Assembly: GCA_030142905.1 (NCBI GenBank)
Contig: JASJOG010000478.1
Location: forward strand, 1 to 64,000
Length of the DNA: 64,000 bases
Reading direction: 5' to 3'
Source of the DNA: Heliopora coerulea
Taxonomy: Eukaryota > Cnidaria > Anthozoa > Scleralcyonacea > Helioporidae
Every line of letters begins with the position of its first letter. Positions within the stretch are counted from its first letter, which is position 1. A model generated the notes under the pieces. That model saw only the letters and a program-made list of their open reading frames with translations. It had not been told where the DNA came from and did not search any database. Made by a program: the position numbers and the translations under genes. Below are positions 24,010 to 35,169 of the stretch, one piece after another.

Positions 24010-24260
24010 TTCCTTTTAGAATCCTACTTTAATAATTATCCTATAGTATAGGAATCATAAACCTACAGGAATTCCTATAGTAGCAATTCCTATAAGAGCA
24101 ACTCCTATAGGAAAAATTTCTATAAGCCTATAGGAATAACATTCCTATAGGAATCACATTCCTAAAGGAATCACATTCCTATAGGATATTAGTCCAAAAT
24201 TCTTATAGGAATGACCAAAGAGATTCTTATAAGAATTCCTATAGAACATTTTTGTAAGGG
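24010..24260 (-). repeat. Right terminal inverted repeat and palindrome cluster
   Basis: Mirror of the left end: exact CCTATAGG octamers at 24104, 24127, 24144 and 24178, with variants such as CCTAAAGGAATCACATT, then AGAACATTTTTGTAAGGG at the tip. The array is shorter than on the left, an asymmetry also seen in plant CACTA elements. Confidence 0.85.
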
Positions 24261-25460
24261 AATGTACCATCTGACATATTAAATTAAAGATCATGCATTT
24301 GGTACTCTTCCAGTATTGGTAGAAATTTCAATATCATGAAAAGTTTAAGTCTGATTGCATGGCAGAAGCCATTCAGACTACTAATACAACCATCAGGAAA
24401 TTGAATGTGTCACTCCTGTAAGTCATGTTTCATTCTTATACAGAGGGATTTTTACAGCGTATTTGCCTCAGATTTTTTCATTTCTCCTACCATTTACTCA
24501 TAATGAATGCTGCACACAAGCTGAATATTTAAATAACAGTATTTCCTATCACCTTATTACCTATCCAATAAAACAATCATAATACAGTACACTTATCCCA
24601 TCATATCCAAGAAATTAATAGACACAAAAGCAAACCTGTCTTTCAATGTGGTCTTTTCAATTGCAAGTTTTATCTTCACCTAAAAACCTCCCATTGACAA
24701 TTCTACTACTGTACTATTGATATTAGAATGAAATGATAACCTTATCAAATGCAAAACCTGCCACTACCAAATAATTTAGACAAAACCTCATACTTATATT
24801 TTTGCTGATAGCTCCACAAGATATTCAGAAAAAAAAAATTTTTACCAACTCACTTGCATGATAAAAACTTAACAACACGTCATTCCATCTGTACTATATC
24901 TCAAATTTTCATAATTCCCAAGAATCAAATTAACAGAAGGTTTTGTCTTTACATGCCAAAAACTAAAATTCTGGTGTACAAGAATACGAATCACAATAAC
25001 CGTTTACACACAAACGTAACCCTTTACGTCCACTTCATGTACTTCTCAAAATCATTTCATTTCATTCAACAATAACATCCCAGAATATTTTTAAAAGCCG
25101 AAACGCTTCACAAAACCTATCTTCCCTATGAAGTTCTATCTCTGTACGTTCACTTTCATTTGTAAAGTAACGGCAACAGTACACTGATTTACATGTTAAT
25201 GAGAAAAAATCAACAAACTGTAAGCGTCTTACTTATTCATCACGGTGCACAACTCTGTTACCAATCTCTGATTGCATAAATACTTCACGAAAATGCTCAA
25301 CAAATCTCTTCATCCATTTCATTTCTCCATGAAATGACGCTCTTAATAGGCACACGATGTTTTAACGACGCCTGACTCAGGGCTAAATGAATCACTAAAT
25401 AAATAATTATTCATGTCTTGACTGAGTAAAGGATTTTGTTGGAGGCCTGTTTTGTCAACG
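24261..25460 (+). repeat. Dispersed-repeat flank right of the 7-kb transposon
   Basis: No gene. Homologous to 42141-43350 along its length: shared ACCATCTGACA, CATTTACTCATAATGAATGC, CCAATAAAACAATCATAATA and, near the end, CAAAACCTATCTTCCC. Both copies continue into a hAT copy, so 24261-31130 and 42141-51090 look like one duplicated stretch once later insertions are removed. Confidence 0.75.
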
Positions 25461-25884
25461 TACAGTCGGCCACTAAACGCGATTCGGTTCCGACGACCTT
25501 GACTCGGAGATATCCGGCCACACGAAGATTGTCGTATTACCCGCCAAGCTGAAATAGCGGGAAATTTGAATCAAATCCGGGAAAACCCTCAAAAATTCCC
25601 GAGTAGTAAGAGATATATTTATGGGAAAGCATAAGGAACACATTCCCACCTCTATATAGCATGGATAACTTTCTTCTTTTAGTGGCATAAATCATGGGGG
25701 GATAGAGGAGATGTATCCTCCCCACTTTTCAGACAAGGAGGGATGACTATTGTGATCACCTCCCTCACTTTTAAACTTGAGATTTTAGAAATAGTATGAG
25801 AGTGTCGAATCTAATATTCTAGCAGATTCATTCAAATATTACATTTGCTGTGCCTTGTTTTCTGTTGGTTACTGCATCAGTAAT

Positions 25885-26400
25885 TACACATTAGCCAGCC
25901 ACAAGGTAGGTCGGCGTGATTATTATTCCTGCGTAGTAGCAGTTGTCCGTTTCGTAAACGGACTTTGCCATCCTACTATTCTTGCCTTCCGCAAGTGTAC
26001 ATTCGGTGCCCTAACGCCATTTAGTCGCACCAACAAAATACATGGTCATTTTTTTTTTTCTGTTTTCTATCCTTGACTTTAAATTCCACGACAGATTATC
26101 CGGGTCACCTAACCCAATCCAAAACCCTAACCTAACTATCCCAGTAGGAGGTTTACTGCCTTGTTTATACCCTAACTTGAACCACTCGTCGCTATATAAC
26201 TCTGATTTTAACATCTTGACTATACGAAAATTTGAAGAAAATCAAACACTGCGGAGTAACTAAAAAGCAGTTTGAGTGCAAATAAAATAAAATAAAATAA
26301 AATAAATAAAAAGTCTATTTCGCAACGGATTTGGATCCCCTCACTCCCGATCCGTATTTGCTCCATTAACCACTACACTAGGCTTGCAGGCTCTATAAGG
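25885..26400 (-). mobile_element. tRNA-headed SINE-like repeat, copy 1
   Basis: On the minus strand a tRNA-like head carries an A box (TAGTGTAGTGG, 26380-26370) and a B box (GGATCCAAATCC, 26338-26327), with an ATTTT-repeat stretch at 26279-26310. The body after it is homologous to 51930-52260: shared AAGTTAGGGTATAAACAAGG-like, TTAGGTGACCCGGATAATC-like and CCGTTTACGAAACGG blocks. Sharing of head plus body with another locus marks a roughly 500-bp retroposed unit. Confidence 0.6.
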
Positions 26401-26751
26401 GCATCTTGCAGGAATATTGCATACATCATCATTTAGTGAGGTTCCTCAATGGAAAGCTTAAAAAAATTGGGATGATAAAGACGGTTTACGAAACGAAAAT
26501 AGCCAGTCCTTCACGCGTGCGCCTTCGGATTGGTGGCCTTGATTGGGGATGTGATCTTGATGAGAATCATGCATGGGAAATATGTCATCACAGACAACCA
26601 GAAATATTGCATTGTAAATATTTCATGCGTTTGCCTTCTAACAAGGTAGTAGATCTACATAGTAGATCAACCCAAAGTTCATTAAAATACCAAAATGGTG
26701 TTCATTATTAAGCTTTGTTTTATGCTATCCTAATGGCCTCACACCAACAGA

Positions 26752-27893
26752 TAGATAGAGATAGATAGATGTTTTTATTTGGTAAAGCTTGCAGCCATAG
26801 GCTGAATTATGTTTACATTACAAAATACATTCACTTCTACTACGTTACATCAGTTATATAAATTACCTGGAACTAACGGAAGCTTAGAAACGATAAGTAA
26901 AAAATTACTCTAATGGACCATTTTTAGAAAGGTCCATACTAATGTTAAAAGTTCTAAAATAGTAAAATTCAATCTAAAATAGTAAAATTAGTTAAGATTT
27001 TAATGTGTTTGCGATAAAAAAGCTGTTTTTAAAACGGTTTGTTCTGAAGTTTACATTAAACTTATGTTTGGTCCTAAGTTCGGTAGCATAGGTATTTCGA
27101 GGAGGGAGAAATTCGTGAAGTTTGTGGTTTTCGTCACTCATGATATCCAGGAAAAGATTATTCGTTATCTTTTCTCTTCTGGTACTGAGGTGTTGGAGGC
27201 CAGTAAATATCAGCGCATCTGCATATGAGGTCCAGGGGTAGATTATTTTCAACGCTCTCTTCTGAATCATTTCCAGGTCATTGGATAGGCAGTTGGACAG
27301 GCTGTTGTGAAAGACCGGACATGCATATTCCAAGATTGGTCTAATACATGTGCTGTAAAATACAATTAATTCCTTAGTCCCAACTTTGGCTCGTTTGAGT
27401 TGTGACAAAAAGTACAATCGTTTTCTTGCTTTCACGATGGTTTGGGAAATGTGATCGTTCCATTTTAAATTGTTGGAAACGGTTAATCCGAGGATTTTTG
27501 CACACGGAACCACCTCCAATGGGGTATCGTTCACAATAACTGAATCGAAAGTAGCACTTGGTTCACCAAAGCCAATACGTAATTCTTTACATTTCTTTTC
27601 ATTCAATTGAAATTTTAATTCAGAGATTTGGGTTAGTAGATCATTAACTGTGGTCTGGATTCTGCTTTCGCTGCATTTGCCGACTAATTCATCTACAGTT
27701 GTGTCATCTACGAACTTCCACATGTCACCACAAGAGACTGTTAGTTTATCGATCATTATTAAATATAGCCATGGGCCTAACTTTGTACCCTGTGGAACTC
27801 CGGCGGGAACTTCAGCCCAATCCGAGTACACAGCTGGGTTTCCCAGATTTAGGACCCTTAAATTGTTAGCATGCCAGCACTAATTAATTTTGA
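26752..27893 (-). pseudogene. 5'-truncated LINE: RT C-terminal part and 3' tail
   Basis: The open frame 27831-26992 (279 codons) encodes the second half of a non-LTR reverse transcriptase: VPAGVPQGTKLGPWLYLIMI, then the catalytic FVDD (WKFVDDTTVDELV), then ILGLTVSNNLKWNDHI, ending in a normal C-terminus. Upstream coding runs to about 27893 with a stop. The 3' end carries a short ATCT repeat (26757-26779), as CR1/L2-like elements do. The lost 5' end (endonuclease and palm start) is typical of incomplete reverse transcription. No stop interrupts 279 codons, so the insertion is fairly young, but it is inactive. Confidence 0.85.
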
Positions 27894-28844
27894 ACTCAAG
27901 CAGTAATTGTTTTTGAGAAACTTCCCTCCTCCCTCAACATTTTTCAAGGATTTACGTCCTTATTCTCTGTTTCATTATTCATTTATTGTTTTAAATATTG
28001 GTATGACTTTCGGGGGAAAAATACAATCGACATAGTTAATCTCAGGAGTTTGCTAGATTGGGATATGAAATGTATACTCTGTTTTAGTCTCGATATCAGG
28101 CGAAGAGTGGTTTTTCAAACCTAGCTTTCGTGATTTCCTATTAGTTTTATAGGCTGTATCTCTAGCCATAGCTACAGTAAGGTTTCATATAAAGTTGAAA
28201 AATATGTAAACAGAGGGGGAGACGATGGTGTAAAGAATGGTGCAGTGGCTTTCACAGCAACGGTGCGAGATCAACATGTCTACCATTCCCACGAAATTTG
28301 CTCTCTATCGAAAGTAGCCAGACAATCTTACAGTTGAAAGAGACTTCGATGGAGCTAATGTTTCTTTCTAAACGTGTCTGAATCGCTGAGTAAGAGAACG
28401 ATGAAAGTTCAATAATCATGTATTTCACCGTTTTCCTGTGTAACAGAAGCTCAAGAGGATAATTATTCTTAAAACTTTAAAGTTTGTAAGATGGATTTTG
28501 TGAGCGTTTAATTCACACTTCAATATTCGTTTGAACTTGAGAAAACTTGACTCAAGTCAATGAACCTTGTGGAGTAGTTTTACAACCAAAAAAAGTTAAG
28601 ATCGAGTACATCACAGGTTTGTCCTATTGTCTTCTCCGGAATATATTCAGGAGCTTTACTGCAGATGTAAAATAGTCAACTGAGGGTTGACCACATGAAA
28701 AACGCTAACCGTCTCACCTCACAATATGTTTCTCAATCGTATTCACCAGAGGCAAGTACAGCGTTTTACTTTTATTTTGGGAGGGTGCTGAAAGGGGACA
28801 AAGGTTCACATCGGGGAGCGTAAATATTCAGATGAAGCACAGAA

Positions 28845-31138
28845 TTATATCACCTGAATTCTTCTATTCTTGAGCAGGCTTACAAACATTCTCACAAATT
28901 TTTCCATATTGACGGATTTTGTACGTTCAGACGCAGTGCTTAGACAGCTGAGATTACTTAACCTGTTGTCTGACATTGTGGAATGTAAATTAGTCTTTAC
29001 AATCTTCAAAGTAAAGAAGTTGGGATCACAAGCAGCTTTGCTTACAGTTATTGTGAATGCAATCTTGCACAGCCGAAAAAGTTCATTGAAAACCTGTTTG
29101 AAAGTTTTCATAAATCTTGCAAACTTAAGTAAACAATTGGACTTTTCCATGCCACGCTTGACCTTTTGTTCTAAGATTCTCTTTGCCTGGTGTAGCTCGT
29201 GACTGAGGTCCTGTACATCTGTTTCATATCCCTTTGCTAGTACCTGCAAAACTACTTTGTCTAGAAAGTGGACCTATTAAGACTCAGTACGTGGATTCCA
29301 TTCATGATGTGGCAGTTGGATGTCGATAACTGCCGCTTAGTTTCTCAGGTCATGGAGTCAAAGATAGAATAGAAAATGTACGTTTTGAATTCATCCTTGT
29401 TAGCTAAATCTATACGAGTCAAAATGTAGATATTATCACCGATTCTTCAAGTGGCGTGTTCAGACAGGGAATTCTTCTCACAACCTTTTGAGTAGAAGAA
29501 ATATTGTAACTATTGGCACTAGCAATAACGTCTGCCGAAATGCCATGGGAGCAACTGTCATCTCGATAGAGCTCAAAAGATTATCGCACTGTCTTGACAA
29601 TGTCAATAGCCCTAGTAAGATCAATTGTCGGCAATTGCAGCATGTATGCAAGTGCCTTTGTTTCACCAAGGATCTTTCGGATGACTGGTAGAAGGACAAT
29701 GAATTTGACGTCAATCTGTGCAAGTTAGTCTCGTGCATCTACTACTCTGCCAGGGTTGTCTTCGTTGATATCATGAAACACACGAATTACGGCTGCTAGT
29801 CGACCGACGATAGTAAGAAAAGCACCTATAGGCCTTCCTTGTGTCACTTTAAAGTTCTCTCGGCACGCTCCCAAACATTTCGATTTGTATTTTAAGCAAG
29901 TTTTGGTGCACATGAAAGCCAAAGATAAGCACGAAGAATTTCCGGAGCAAAGAAAAGAAATCTGTTGCCTCCGGGACTGATTTCACTACATGTACAAGGA
30001 CTAGGTTAATACAATGTCCATAGCAGTGAACATAGAAAACGTATTTTGCGACAGCCTTAATTCGAGTTAACACTGCTGAATGATTTCCACTCATTACCGC
30101 AGCACCATCATATCCTTGACTAACTAGGTATTGTTTGTATTCCAGGCAATATCTTTGCAAGCACTGAGATATTTTCTATTCTAAACTTTCATTATCCAAA
30201 CGCTCAGCTTCCAGAAAAAGTAAAAAGTTTTCGTGGATTGCCCCATTTAAGTAGAACCTTAGAACAAGAGACAGTCCTTTCTTCTTTATGTGTTTGGTCT
30301 CATCTCCCATGATGGAAAACTGTTCACTCTCTTTTACTTCACGAACGATCGGTGCTCGTACGATATCTGCTGAGCATTGCACAACTTGATTTTAAATGGT
30401 GTTGCTAGTATGCTTGGAATTCTGACGTTCTGTTATCTTCCTCTTTGTCAATATATTATGTTTTGCAAGTAGCTGTAAGATTTCCAGAAAGTTTCCCTTA
30501 TTCTTTGACAGCTTTCACTTCCAGTGTCCTCTTTGATCAATATTTTGTGCTACAGTTAACAGAAGAACTTCTGCAATGATCTTCATGTACAGTTGCTTCT
30601 ATTGTATCTTCTTCTTGTGACATTCACTCATCATAGCTGTTGCTATCTGCCATCCTCTTATGCTCTTTCCAGGCCACCATTGAATGCATATGATATTCTG
30701 ATTTTGTGTGCGAAGCAATGATATGAAAATTAAAATTGAATAGTGCCTTACCTTGTGTGACCCAATAAAACCACGAAATGTTACACAATTTCATGCATTC
30801 TTTGTTGAACATTATCAATTTGCCCTGTTGCAACACTGCATGGCCAAAAGGACTTCTGAAACACTTCTGATTGGGACCCAATTCCCATCGTGCTATCTTG
30901 TAATGTAGTATCCTTATTATAAGGTTAAGGGGCCTCTTGACAAGTTGAGGAACCCAATTACATGAATTTGAGAGAACGGATAAAATAGTTCAGATTTCTG
31001 GTTCACCTGACACCGTAGAGCGGCCGCTCTCTCACGTCGCCAATTACCAATAAAGTACGATGCATTAGGAGGACGTTGACAGTGGAGCTCATATTTACCT
31101 AATCTGACGTCATAATCAGGTCCTTTAGATAAACTCAT
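28845..31138 (-). pseudogene. hAT transposase remnant, copy B
   Basis: Fragments on the minus strand follow the family order: N-terminal TTF-type region (30881-30624; MVAWKEHKRMADSN), FSIMGDETKHIKKKG (30382-30176), the core YLVSQGYDGAAVMSGNHSAV and HCYGHCINLVLVHVVKSVPE (30160-29849), and the C-terminal dimerisation domain (29249-28845; HELHQAKRILEQKVKRG, ITVSKAACDPNFFTLKIVKT). The dimerisation motif normally reads CERSF; here it is CDPNF. Frameshifts separate the pieces, so it is dead. It is the best-preserved C-terminus of the three copies. Confidence 0.8.
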
Positions 31139-33119
31139 TTTTCACCCTGTAGCCAAAATAAACTAATATTTTTGGGGTTTGCCATATTTTCAAGCCATGG
31201 TAAAGTCTTGATTTTACACGTGTCAATATAGGGAGAAAAGGATCGCCCATATAAGCAAAATTACTTTTTCAAAATTTATCTTAGATTATATTTAAGTTCT
31301 ATGCACTGAAACTTTCTGAATGGTACATTGTACTAGTCACACTAGTCTTTTACTTCCAGAGAATATTTGCATTTAAGCCAGTTTTTTACTAGGCGGATTT
31401 TGTCCCGCTCATTGACTTTTCATTGTTTTAATTGAATAGATCCATCATTAAGTCTAGGCGAAAGCTCATAAGACCAAAAATTCCCTTCGCTTGAAGAAAT
31501 TCATTTAGTGGAAAACGACTTTTAAGCTTTCAGCATTTCAGTGAAAATTGTTGTCGTTGAATTGGGGGCGTGAATCAGATGCAATACTGCACTCATAATA
31601 ACCTAGGAAGATCGCTGAAGGACGCTTTGTCATGATATCTGGATAGTGAATAAATGGTTGGGAATGGTGTTCAGGAATGAATTCCTTATACTGAGATTAA
31701 CAATAACATTTCTATTCGACATTATAATAAAACTTCGACCTTTAATGCAAGTATTACTCTTTTTACATTGGATCCATTTGCAAGTATAACTTCTCACAAT
31801 GGATGTAGAACTTAGGCCAAGTTCCTGGTAGGATGTTTCATATTTCAGCAAGTATAGCATTGGCCTAGATTTTAAGAGTCGCGAATTCAAGAGACACAAA
31901 ATGTCTGGAAGTTGTCTTACTTGCGTGGGCTCGTAGATGAATGTTAAAGAATGCCTTGGGTCAATCTTTAACTTTTTAATCCTTTAGCTACTGAAAATCT
32001 TTGAAGTGTTTTGAATCAATCCATTTAGCAAGAGATTCTGGATTATATTTTGATTGAAGACAGGGAGACGTCTCCCACATGAAAGGCGGCTGGACTGTTT
32101 TGTGAGCATATAGGAATAAAATAAAATGTCCGCAATCTAAGATCCCAGGTTTCCGTTTACCGGTTTGGGTGGGACGCTGCAGAGACTTTGCGCCAGTGAA
32201 CTCACTGTTGTCGAAAGGAAAAGAAATTAAAAAATTTGCCGAAGCCATTGATTTGTCGAGTTGTTTTGAATGAAATCCCGAAGAACAGGTTTGGTGGGTC
32301 GATCGGCATGGAAAGAATTTGATGTACAGTATATCAGGGTTTTCCTGAAATAATTTTTTATACTGCTGATTAGGATCCAATCCTTATTGCCATAACAGTT
32401 CTTCACAACATGCCTGAGCTTGTTTCGGAGACAGTTAGCAAGATGACGCTCGGTGTTTGGCTTCTAAGCAGGTCATAATATACTAGTGATTTAACGAGCG
32501 TGAGATCGGATATTTCTATTGAACTGATCTGACAAATTAGATGAATAATTAGTTTGTTGTATTACTTAATAATGTCTAATTAGCATTGCAAAGGTTTTCA
32601 GGACGGACATTTAATTTGAGTTTGGAATTTCTTCAGCAGATCTATTCTGTAAGGGTACTTTTCTTCAGCTGATTATTGTTGAGGGCAATTTTGCGTCCCA
32701 TTTTTTTTAAAAAATATTTTCCTATATTGATAGGTCTTGCTTACTTTCCCGGTTTGAGCGGGGAATACGAAAGAGATCCTTCCACTCATGAACCAATCAG
32801 ATTGTATTGTTTCGGATATTCAGATCAGTAATTTCCACAGCCATACATAAACGCCCCGCCTTAAATTCCACATGGTTCAGTTTCATTTGTTCTTTTGGTG
32901 AGAATATATTCAATAGGCCCTGGAAATTTGTTGTGTAAAAGCCTGGTGTCACTTTCTGTCAGAAAATAGGGAATGCGGGGCCTTATACAATAAACGAAAA
33001 CAATGGTATAACTATGAATTCATATTCCTCTCAAATATTACCCTCAAAAAATTCCCCTCTGATATACCCCTCTGATATTTCCCCAAATATTCCACTGTAA
33101 TAATCCTCACGCTACTCCT
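31139..33119. other. Non-coding interval
   Basis: I recognise no gene, terminal repeats or RNA. The short open frames (for example 31988-32380 minus, 130 codons) resemble no family known to me. Confidence 0.4.
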
Positions 33120-33121
33120 TA

Positions 33122-34440
33122 CGAGGTGTGATCAAAAAGTTCTGAGACCTCGTCTATGAAAAGCAGAAAACGTACCGGATTTAAATTTAGCCACCATCCC
33201 TTTCGAAGTAGTCATCTTATGCAGCGATACACCGCTCCCAGCGCTTCTGCCAGCGTTGGAACGCTCCCTGGAAGTCCCGCTCTGTTAGGGTGTCAAGCAC
33301 TATCTGCGATTCGCTCTGGATCTCCTCAATGTTATCAAAACGGCGACCCTTAAACTTGAACGTCATCTTAAGGAAGAGGAAGAAGCTGCAGGGGCCAAAT
33401 CCGGCGAGTAGGGTGGGTGGGGAGCAACGATTGTGTTAGTGGGGCTCAAAAACTCGCGTTTTTCTACGCAATGTGAGCAGGCGCCTTGTGATGTTGGAGT
33501 ACCCAGTTACCATTGCGCCTCAGTTCAGGTCGTTTCCGCCGAATGTTTTCCCTCAGACGGCTCAGAACGGCACAGTGGAACTCGGCATTGAAAGTCTGAC
33601 CCTGGGGGACGAATTCACGGTGCACGATACTGCGAATGTCAAAAAAACCCCGACAAGGATGCTCTTGGTCGCGCTCCTGACCTGTTGCGCTTTCTTCGGT
33701 CGAGGAGATTGCGGGCTTTTAAACTCTGAAGACTGCTGTTTGGTCTCTAGGTCGTAGCCGTAGACCCAACTGTCGTCACCAGTGATCATCCTCGACATGA
33801 AGGTTGGGTGAATTCGAGCATGCGGAACGAGATCCTCGCAGACTTCGACGCAGTGCTGCTTCCACTCAAGGGTCAGAAGCCTTGGCACAAACTTGGCAGC
33901 GACACGGTGAATGTTCAAATCGGACATGAGGATTGCTTGAACTGACCCAAATGACAAGTCGACGACGTCAGCTATTTCACTGATAGTGACCCGACGATTC
34001 TGACGCACAATTCGTCCAATTTCTTCGATCTTTTCAGGGATTGTGCTTGTTGAGGGTCGCCTGACCTCTTGTCATCCTCCAGTGACGTCCTATCCCTCTT
34101 GACGCGCAAGTGCCACTCAAAACACCCCACTTGGCTCACTGCTTCATTATCGTCGGTCTGCTGCAACATTTCAAGTGTTTGTGTTGCCGTTTTCCTGAGT
34201 TTGACAAAGAATTTGATGTTTCCTCCCTGCTTAAGTTTAAGGTCAATACTGAAATTGCGATTGACCAGGTGAACATAGTCACAAAAACACATGTAGCACA
34301 AGTCCAAATGATTACATCATGACGACACGCGACATACTGACATATGACAGTCACTGCTCGCTGATTCTGCGTGTACGTGACTGTCGCACGCTTAGTTTTT
34401 TGTATCAGGGATAGTCTCAGAACTTTTTGATCGCACCTCT
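33122..34440 (-). mobile_element. Mariner transposon, complete ends
   Basis: The 1319-bp element is flanked by TA (33120-33121 and 34441-34442). Its ends are inverted repeats: CGAGGTGTGATCAAAAAGTT on the left and AGAGGTGCGATCAAAAAGTT on the right (reverse complement), continuing CTGAGAC. Size, TA target and end sequence are those of mariner. The transposase reads on the minus strand. Confidence 0.92.
33130..34307 (-). pseudogene. Mariner transposase, inactivated
   Basis: The N-terminal helix-turn-helix region (34307-33972) includes TLEMLQQ and FEWHLRVKRDRTSLEDDKRS. The second part (34008-33562) includes VTISEIADVVDLSFGSVQAI and the first catalytic Asp in MITGDDSWVYGYD. The second Asp is lost: HHKAPAH stands where HHDNAPAH is usual. 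The third motif reads PCSFFLF, where PCDFFLF is expected. The C-terminus keeps FQGAFQRWQKRWERCI. At least one frameshift lies near 34000 and stops follow 33560. With two catalytic Asp missing it cannot act. Confidence 0.88.
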
Positions 34441-34442
34441 TA

Positions 34443-35127
34443 TCTTCCTTCTAATTTAAAAGGGAAAAAAAGAACACCCAGTACACTTCAACAATTCACA
34501 TTTTAACAAGTCTTATCAACACGTGTAAAACATCTCACATTTTAAATACAATTGAGCAGTTGCTTATATTGAAAGCATATGACTTAGCTTAGGAAACCCT
34601 ATCGTCTACCTTAAATTCCTTTGTTGCTGCCCATTCATGAAGCAGTCGTCTCTTTGTAAAACGTCTTAAACAGACTCTTTATCTTTTCAACTAACCCTTT
34701 GGTAGGTATGTATGTATGTATGAAGAGAACTTATATACTTGTGACCTGTTCACTCGGATTCGATTTGACGCTAATTTTGTGCTCAAAAAATCTCGTTCAA
34801 CTCACCACCCATGTTAAGCAAGTTCTAGCTTATTAAACCATCCAAACCTATCTTTTTGCAATTTAAATATACCTCTTCAAAATCTCACTACGAATGTTCC
34901 TACCTCTGTTGCTTTGTTTTAGCGCTTTAGATACGCATTCTAAAAAATCCACAACACAAAAGCATCTCTTAGCTATTGTCCCTCAAGTCATTCTCCTGCA
35001 TGTGTAATATAAGTAAGATATTTTGAGGCCCCTCGGGAATATGTGATTGATTCACCTCGGGCTTTGCCCTCTGTGAATAAATCACACATCCCCTCGTTGA
35101 CTCAAAATAACCCATACATATACATAT

Positions 35128-35135
<8 letters not shown>
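34443..35135. other. Non-coding interval
   Basis: No gene. A short GTAT tract lies at 34706-34722. The interval ends in an AT dinucleotide run of about 25 bp (35135-35160) just before the GIY-YIG element. Confidence 0.5.
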
Positions 35136-35159
<24 letters not shown>

Positions 35160-35160
35160 C
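35135..35160. repeat. AT microsatellite
   Basis: An uninterrupted AT dinucleotide run lies directly before the Penelope-like element. Such runs are common targets or neighbours of Penelope-like insertions. Confidence 0.9.
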
Positions 35161-35169
35161 TGTGTACAA

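Larger units (their letters stand above)
17252..24260. mobile_element. Complete TNP2/BEN DNA transposon (CACTA-relative), 7009 bp
   Basis: Terminal inverted repeats are CCCTTTCGAAAATATCCTAT on the left and CCCTTACAAAAATGTTCTAT on the right (reverse complement). The dinucleotide AA flanks it at 17250-17251 and 24261-24262. The related repeat at 42131-42150 reads straight through as GCAAATAATATACC, the empty site, which supports a 2-bp target duplication. Inside lie ten copies of CCTATAGG in the two terminal clusters and two divergent spliced genes, transposase (minus) and BEN protein (plus). TNP2 transposases belong to the CACTA/Mirage/Chapaev group. The ends here are not the CACTA sequence, so the lineage is divergent or a Mirage-like branch. 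Confidence 0.88.
25682..27960. mobile_element. TA-flanked insertion in hAT copy B
   Basis: The 2279-bp segment is flanked by TA (25680-25681 and 27961-27962). Its ends are imperfect inverted repeats, GTGGCATAAATCATGGGGGG on the left and AGGACGTAAATCCTTGAAAA on the right (reverse complement). hAT copies A and C read across the site without it. It holds no transposase but contains a SINE-like repeat and a truncated LINE. A related end lies at 63065-63160. The family is not identified. Confidence 0.6.
25461..31130 (-). mobile_element. hAT-type DNA transposon, copy B, split by an insertion
   Basis: The left end (CAGTCGGCCACTAAACGCGA at about 25463) runs to 25679; the element resumes at 27963 after a TA-flanked insertion. 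From 27963 to 28860 it matches the non-coding part of copies A and C (for example CGGGGGAAAAATACAATCGA and TCAGGCGAAGAGTGG). The transposase remnant follows on the minus strand. The right limit is approximate. Confidence 0.75.

Noticed and set aside
35043..35169. N-terminal part of the long GIY-YIG frame before 35170
   Set aside because: It runs through the AT dinucleotide run (Ile-Tyr repeats), so it is most likely host sequence fused in frame by chance.
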